This document shows, piece by piece, positions 4,904-7,075 of a DNA stretch of 7,075 nucleotides; within the stretch, counting starts at the first letter, position 1; the number at the start of each line of letters is the position of its first letter. The DNA is from Desulfobia sp. (GTDB taxonomy: Bacteria > Desulfobacterota > Desulfobulbia > Desulfobulbales > SURF-16). The position numbers were made by a program, and so were the translations under genes. The stretch lies in the NCBI GenBank assembly GCA_030608985.1, contig JAUWDC010000056.1, forward strand, positions 1 through 7,075, in the 5' to 3' direction. Under the pieces are notes generated by a model. It was given only the letters and a program-made list of their open reading frames with translations, made no database searches and had not been told where the DNA came from.

Positions 4904-6723
4904 TATTTCCCCCCCCAGGTGAACTGTTCCTCTGATGAATACTTTTCCAACTGTTGCAGATAATAATGCCGACTGTCCGGGTCCGCTGCCGCGACAGCTT
5001 CTTTCCCGACACGAATGGCATTTTCTGTAAAATCATTCACATAATAAGCCGTGGCCAGGGTGTCGAGAATATAGGCAGTCGGCTTAAGGGTTGCTGCTGT
5101 TCGTGCCAGCATCAAGGCCCGGACAGGATTCAAGACTTTTTCATCCCCTGCGGTTAGCAATAGCCAGGCAAGATTATTGAGGATATCAGGATGATCAGGA
5201 GCCAGCGTCAAAGCACGTTCATAGGCATCAGCGGCTTCACTGTATTGTTTTCGTCCCTGTTGCAGATCACCCAGCAATTGAAACCAGAGTGGGTTTGCAG
5301 GCTCCTCCACTGTCTTTTGAGTATACAATTTGGCAAGATGTTCCAGCGGCGCCCGTTCCAAAAGATCACTTGGCATTTTCCACAAAGAAAAACTGACCGC
5401 ACAGAGCACAGCAAGATACAAAAGAAGCATCCCATATACCTTGCGGTGATGCTTGGTAATTTGTTCCGGTTCCCTTTCACAGCTGTGCAGAAAATCCACT
5501 CGCTGGCCAATGCCAAAATGGTGCCAGTTCGGCAAATCTCGAATATTCCCACTGAGCCAGGCAACCTTTTCAAGTGCGCTGACGATAGGCCCACTTCCTC
5601 CGAGGGAAGTCGAAGCATGGATATCGGCCTGGCGCTCAAAATTTCTCATGAAAAACCCGAAAACAAATCGAAAATAAACAATAAGAAGAATGAGTAATGC
5701 CAATGTACTGAGGAAAATCAGTACCGAGTCTGTCTGCTTGCCAAGCATTTTCGTAAAACTGTAAAACAGACTCGACTTAAGCAAAAGATACATAAAGAGA
5801 TACGAACCTAATTGAGCAATAAGACTGAACCCAAGGAGAAGAAAAACATAGAGCTGAAGATGATACCGCTTCACATGACCAATTTCATGGGCCATGACCG
5901 CGTCGACTTCCTGACCCGTCAAATTATTCAGCAAGGCAGGCGTGATAAGCAGATACCTGAAGCGACGGACCAACCCCATGATCCCTGCAGTAACTGCATG
6001 TCCCTCAAAAAGAGGCCAGAGCATAATATTGGCGTATCTGAGTTTCTGCTTTCTGCAGAAATTCTCAATGTGATCTCTGACAGGACCATCCGGAAGAGGT
6101 TGACACTTCCAGAGCCTGACAAGAATCACAGGAAAACTCACGGCAAGTAAGATAAAGAAAGAGAGAAAGAACAGGGGTTCTCCCCATGATGATTCGAGAA
6201 AATCTGCGACCGCTGGGAATGGCAGGAGGAGGAGAAGATCAAAGAGTAGTGAAAGCAGCAACCATGGGAGAATTATGGGAATATTGTTTGATATATTAGA
6301 CTTAAGAAAAGCCCCTGTGGAATACGCTCGGCCAAATACAGTGCTGTAGCTCTCCCGTGCTCCAGTCCATACCAGGCAGAGGTAAGAGAAAAAGAGGAGG
6401 ATACCGCCAATGCTGATGAGAATAGGCAAATTGTCCGTTAATGGCAATTCTGCAAAATAATATTGACAATCCAGCACATACACATCTATAGCCACTGAAC
6501 CGATGGCAAGAATGGAAAACTTCTGCTCTGCTTTGAAATACTCGGAGACCTTGGAGACTCGCTTCCTGCCATATCCCAAACGCACCAGAAACCAGAAAAA
6601 GAGCCCTTTGGCACCAAACAGAAGGAGGGTTATACCGGGAAAAAGTTGGGGAGTATCCGCCACACTGTTGGTGGACAGGATAAAAATAACAACTATGAAG
6701 TAAATAAGATTATTGTAGATCAC
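4903..6723 (-). CDS. Multipass membrane M48 metalloprotease with C-terminal TPR repeats
   Basis: Predicted zinc endopeptidase of the inner membrane, 606 residues. Hydrophobic segments lie at about 5-20, 28-48, 98-120, 148-170, 183-203, 290-316, 333-358 and 429-447. The M48 catalytic motif is HEIGH (279-283) in VMAHEIGHVKRYH. The third zinc ligand is probably E363 in FERQAD, and HHFGIGQR (401-408) sits where family members have a conserved H-rich/R motif. From about 475 the tail forms TPR-like helical pairs, clearest at NPLWFQLLGDL...YSEAADAYERALTLAPDHP (477-512). HtpX- or Ste24-like membrane proteases usually lack TPRs, while BepA-type M48-TPR proteins are soluble and periplasmic; this combines both. 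The likely role is membrane or envelope protein quality control (inference). The GTG start overlaps the upstream TGA as GTGA, with GGAAG 9 nt before it. The gene ends in a run of eight G that forms the next ribosome site. Confidence 0.85.
   Translation of the reverse strand: MIYNNLIYFIVVIFILSTNSVADTPQLFPGITLLLFGAKGLFFWFLVRLGYGRKRVSKVSEYFKAEQKFSILAIGSVAIDVYVLDCQYYFAELPLTDNLPILISIGGILLFFSYLCLVWTGARESYSTVFGRAYSTGAFLKSNISNNIPIILPWLLLSLLFDLLLLLPFPAVADFLESSWGEPLFFLSFFILLAVSFPVILVRLWKCQPLPDGPVRDHIENFCRKQKLRYANIMLWPLFEGHAVTAGIMGLVRRFRYLLITPALLNNLTGQEVDAVMAHEIGHVKRYHLQLYVFLLLGFSLIAQLGSYLFMYLLLKSSLFYSFTKMLGKQTDSVLIFLSTLALLILLIVYFRFVFGFFMRNFERQADIHASTSLGGSGPIVSALEKVAWLSGNIRDLPNWHHFGIGQRVDFLHSCEREPEQITKHHRKVYGMLLLYLAVLCAVSFSLWKMPSDLLERAPLEHLAKLYTQKTVEEPANPLWFQLLGDLQQGRKQYSEAADAYERALTLAPDHPDILNNLAWLLLTAGDEKVLNPVRALMLARTAATLKPTAYILDTLATAYYVNDFTENAIRVGKEAVAAADPDSRHYYLQQLEKYSSEEQFTWGGK
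4904..4916 (-). promoter_or_regulatory. Eight-G tract serving as cobO ribosome binding site
   Basis: On the minus strand eight consecutive G (4916-4909) are followed by AAATA and the cobO ATG. The tract encodes the last Trp-Gly-Gly of the protease and supplies the purine-rich Shine-Dalgarno region of cobO. Length change by slippage would alter the protease C-terminus and the overlap with cobO. Confidence 0.5.
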
Positions 6724-7075
6724 TTCATGCGGCTTCCGTATAACGAAGTGCGAAGTTGCCGGGTATTGTGCCGCCGACAGCCGGCAAGCAGATGTGCAAG
6801 CTGCTGGTCGTTGAACATCTTTTTTTCAACAAAATACTCGCCAAATTTTTTCTGCATTCGTTTTTGCCGCCAGACAAGAGAATGAAGCTGGGAACCAGAA
6901 AGAAGGCCTAACTTCCTTGCTGTCTTCCCAAAAGGATTCCGAGGAGTGCTGTGACGGAGGACTGCGCTTATTTCACTGGAGTTCAGCCACCCCTGCAGCC
7001 GTGCAATCTCACCCAGCCGTGGCCGCTGTTTCCGCTGCCACAACAGGGCTTGCACCAGGTCACTCCAGCCTATGT
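6720..7075 (-). CDS. C-terminal part of a helical-repeat protein, possibly J-domain-containing (partial)
   Basis: The reading frame is open to the window edge; the true start lies outside, and the GTG at 7055 is probably internal because the upstream codons (IGWSDL) continue the pattern. About 117 residues are visible. They contain repeated units of the form QALLWQRKQRPRLGEIA..GWL, FGKTARKLGLLS..QLHSLVWRQKR and KFGEYFVEKKMFNDQQLAHLL. Each is a helix, an (L/F)GE/K motif, then a helix and a 'L-s-x-x-q-L' segment, as in MshEN/GspE N-terminal-like folds. From memory, this LLWQR..RPR.GEIA pattern ends J-domain proteins in deltaproteobacteria; the J domain itself, if present, is outside the window. 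The stop overlaps the protease GTG by four bases, so it is the upstream member of the same operon. Confidence 0.6.
   Translation of the reverse strand, partial: IGWSDLVQALLWQRKQRPRLGEIARLQGWLNSSEISAVLRHSTPRNPFGKTARKLGLLSGSQLHSLVWRQKRMQKKFGEYFVEKKMFNDQQLAHLLAGCRRHNTRQLRTSLYGSRMK

Noticed and set aside
5191..5697. Plus-strand open frames of up to 168 codons inside the protease gene
   Set aside because: They are antisense to the M48-TPR coding frame, which carries clear catalytic and TPR motifs; no independent support.

Overview
This window looks like ordinary chromosome from a Gram-negative, probably anaerobic or microaerophilic bacterium. The DnaA, the membrane M48-TPR protease and the J-domain-type C-terminus all resemble what I remember from deltaproteobacterial (Desulfobacterota, possibly Desulfobulbales-like) genomes. 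That assignment is inference from protein flavour and gene neighbourhood, with no marker RNA gene to confirm it. There are no tRNA or rRNA genes, IS elements, CRISPR arrays or phage genes.

Layout from left to right: an AT-rich, gene-free leader of about 375 bp with a good sigma70-like promoter and only degenerate DnaA-box-like sites; dnaA (+); a 212-bp convergent junction made of a heptamer tandem repeat and a large inverted repeat built from nonamers; hemG/hemY-type FAD protoporphyrinogen oxidase (-); a 208-bp divergent intergenic region carrying a duplicated CCCGTTTGAC element; a flavodoxin-like protein of the DarA-annotated type (+); a second convergent junction with another heptamer array and two GC-rich hairpins; then a tightly overlapping minus-strand operon read right to left. 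That operon is the C-terminal end of a protein with repeated helical units (likely a J-domain/MshEN-like protein, cut by the window edge), a multipass M48 metalloprotease fused to a TPR tail, and a CobO/BtuR-type corrinoid adenosyltransferase.

Functionally, dnaA stands alone (no dnaN follows) and provides the replication initiator. hemG makes protoporphyrin IX for heme, and the divergent flavodoxin-like gene may be a redox partner, though this is only suggested by position. The minus-strand operon joins genes through GTGA and TAATG stop/start overlaps, so a membrane-protein quality-control type protease appears translationally coupled to a cobalamin-activation enzyme, an unexpected pairing.

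The least explained DNA is in the two convergent intergenic regions. Both carry 7-bp-period NATT-type arrays close behind a plus-strand stop codon, and one also carries a 27-bp-arm hairpin made of three 9-mers per arm. These look like a dispersed intergenic repeat family and are the best candidates for follow-up.
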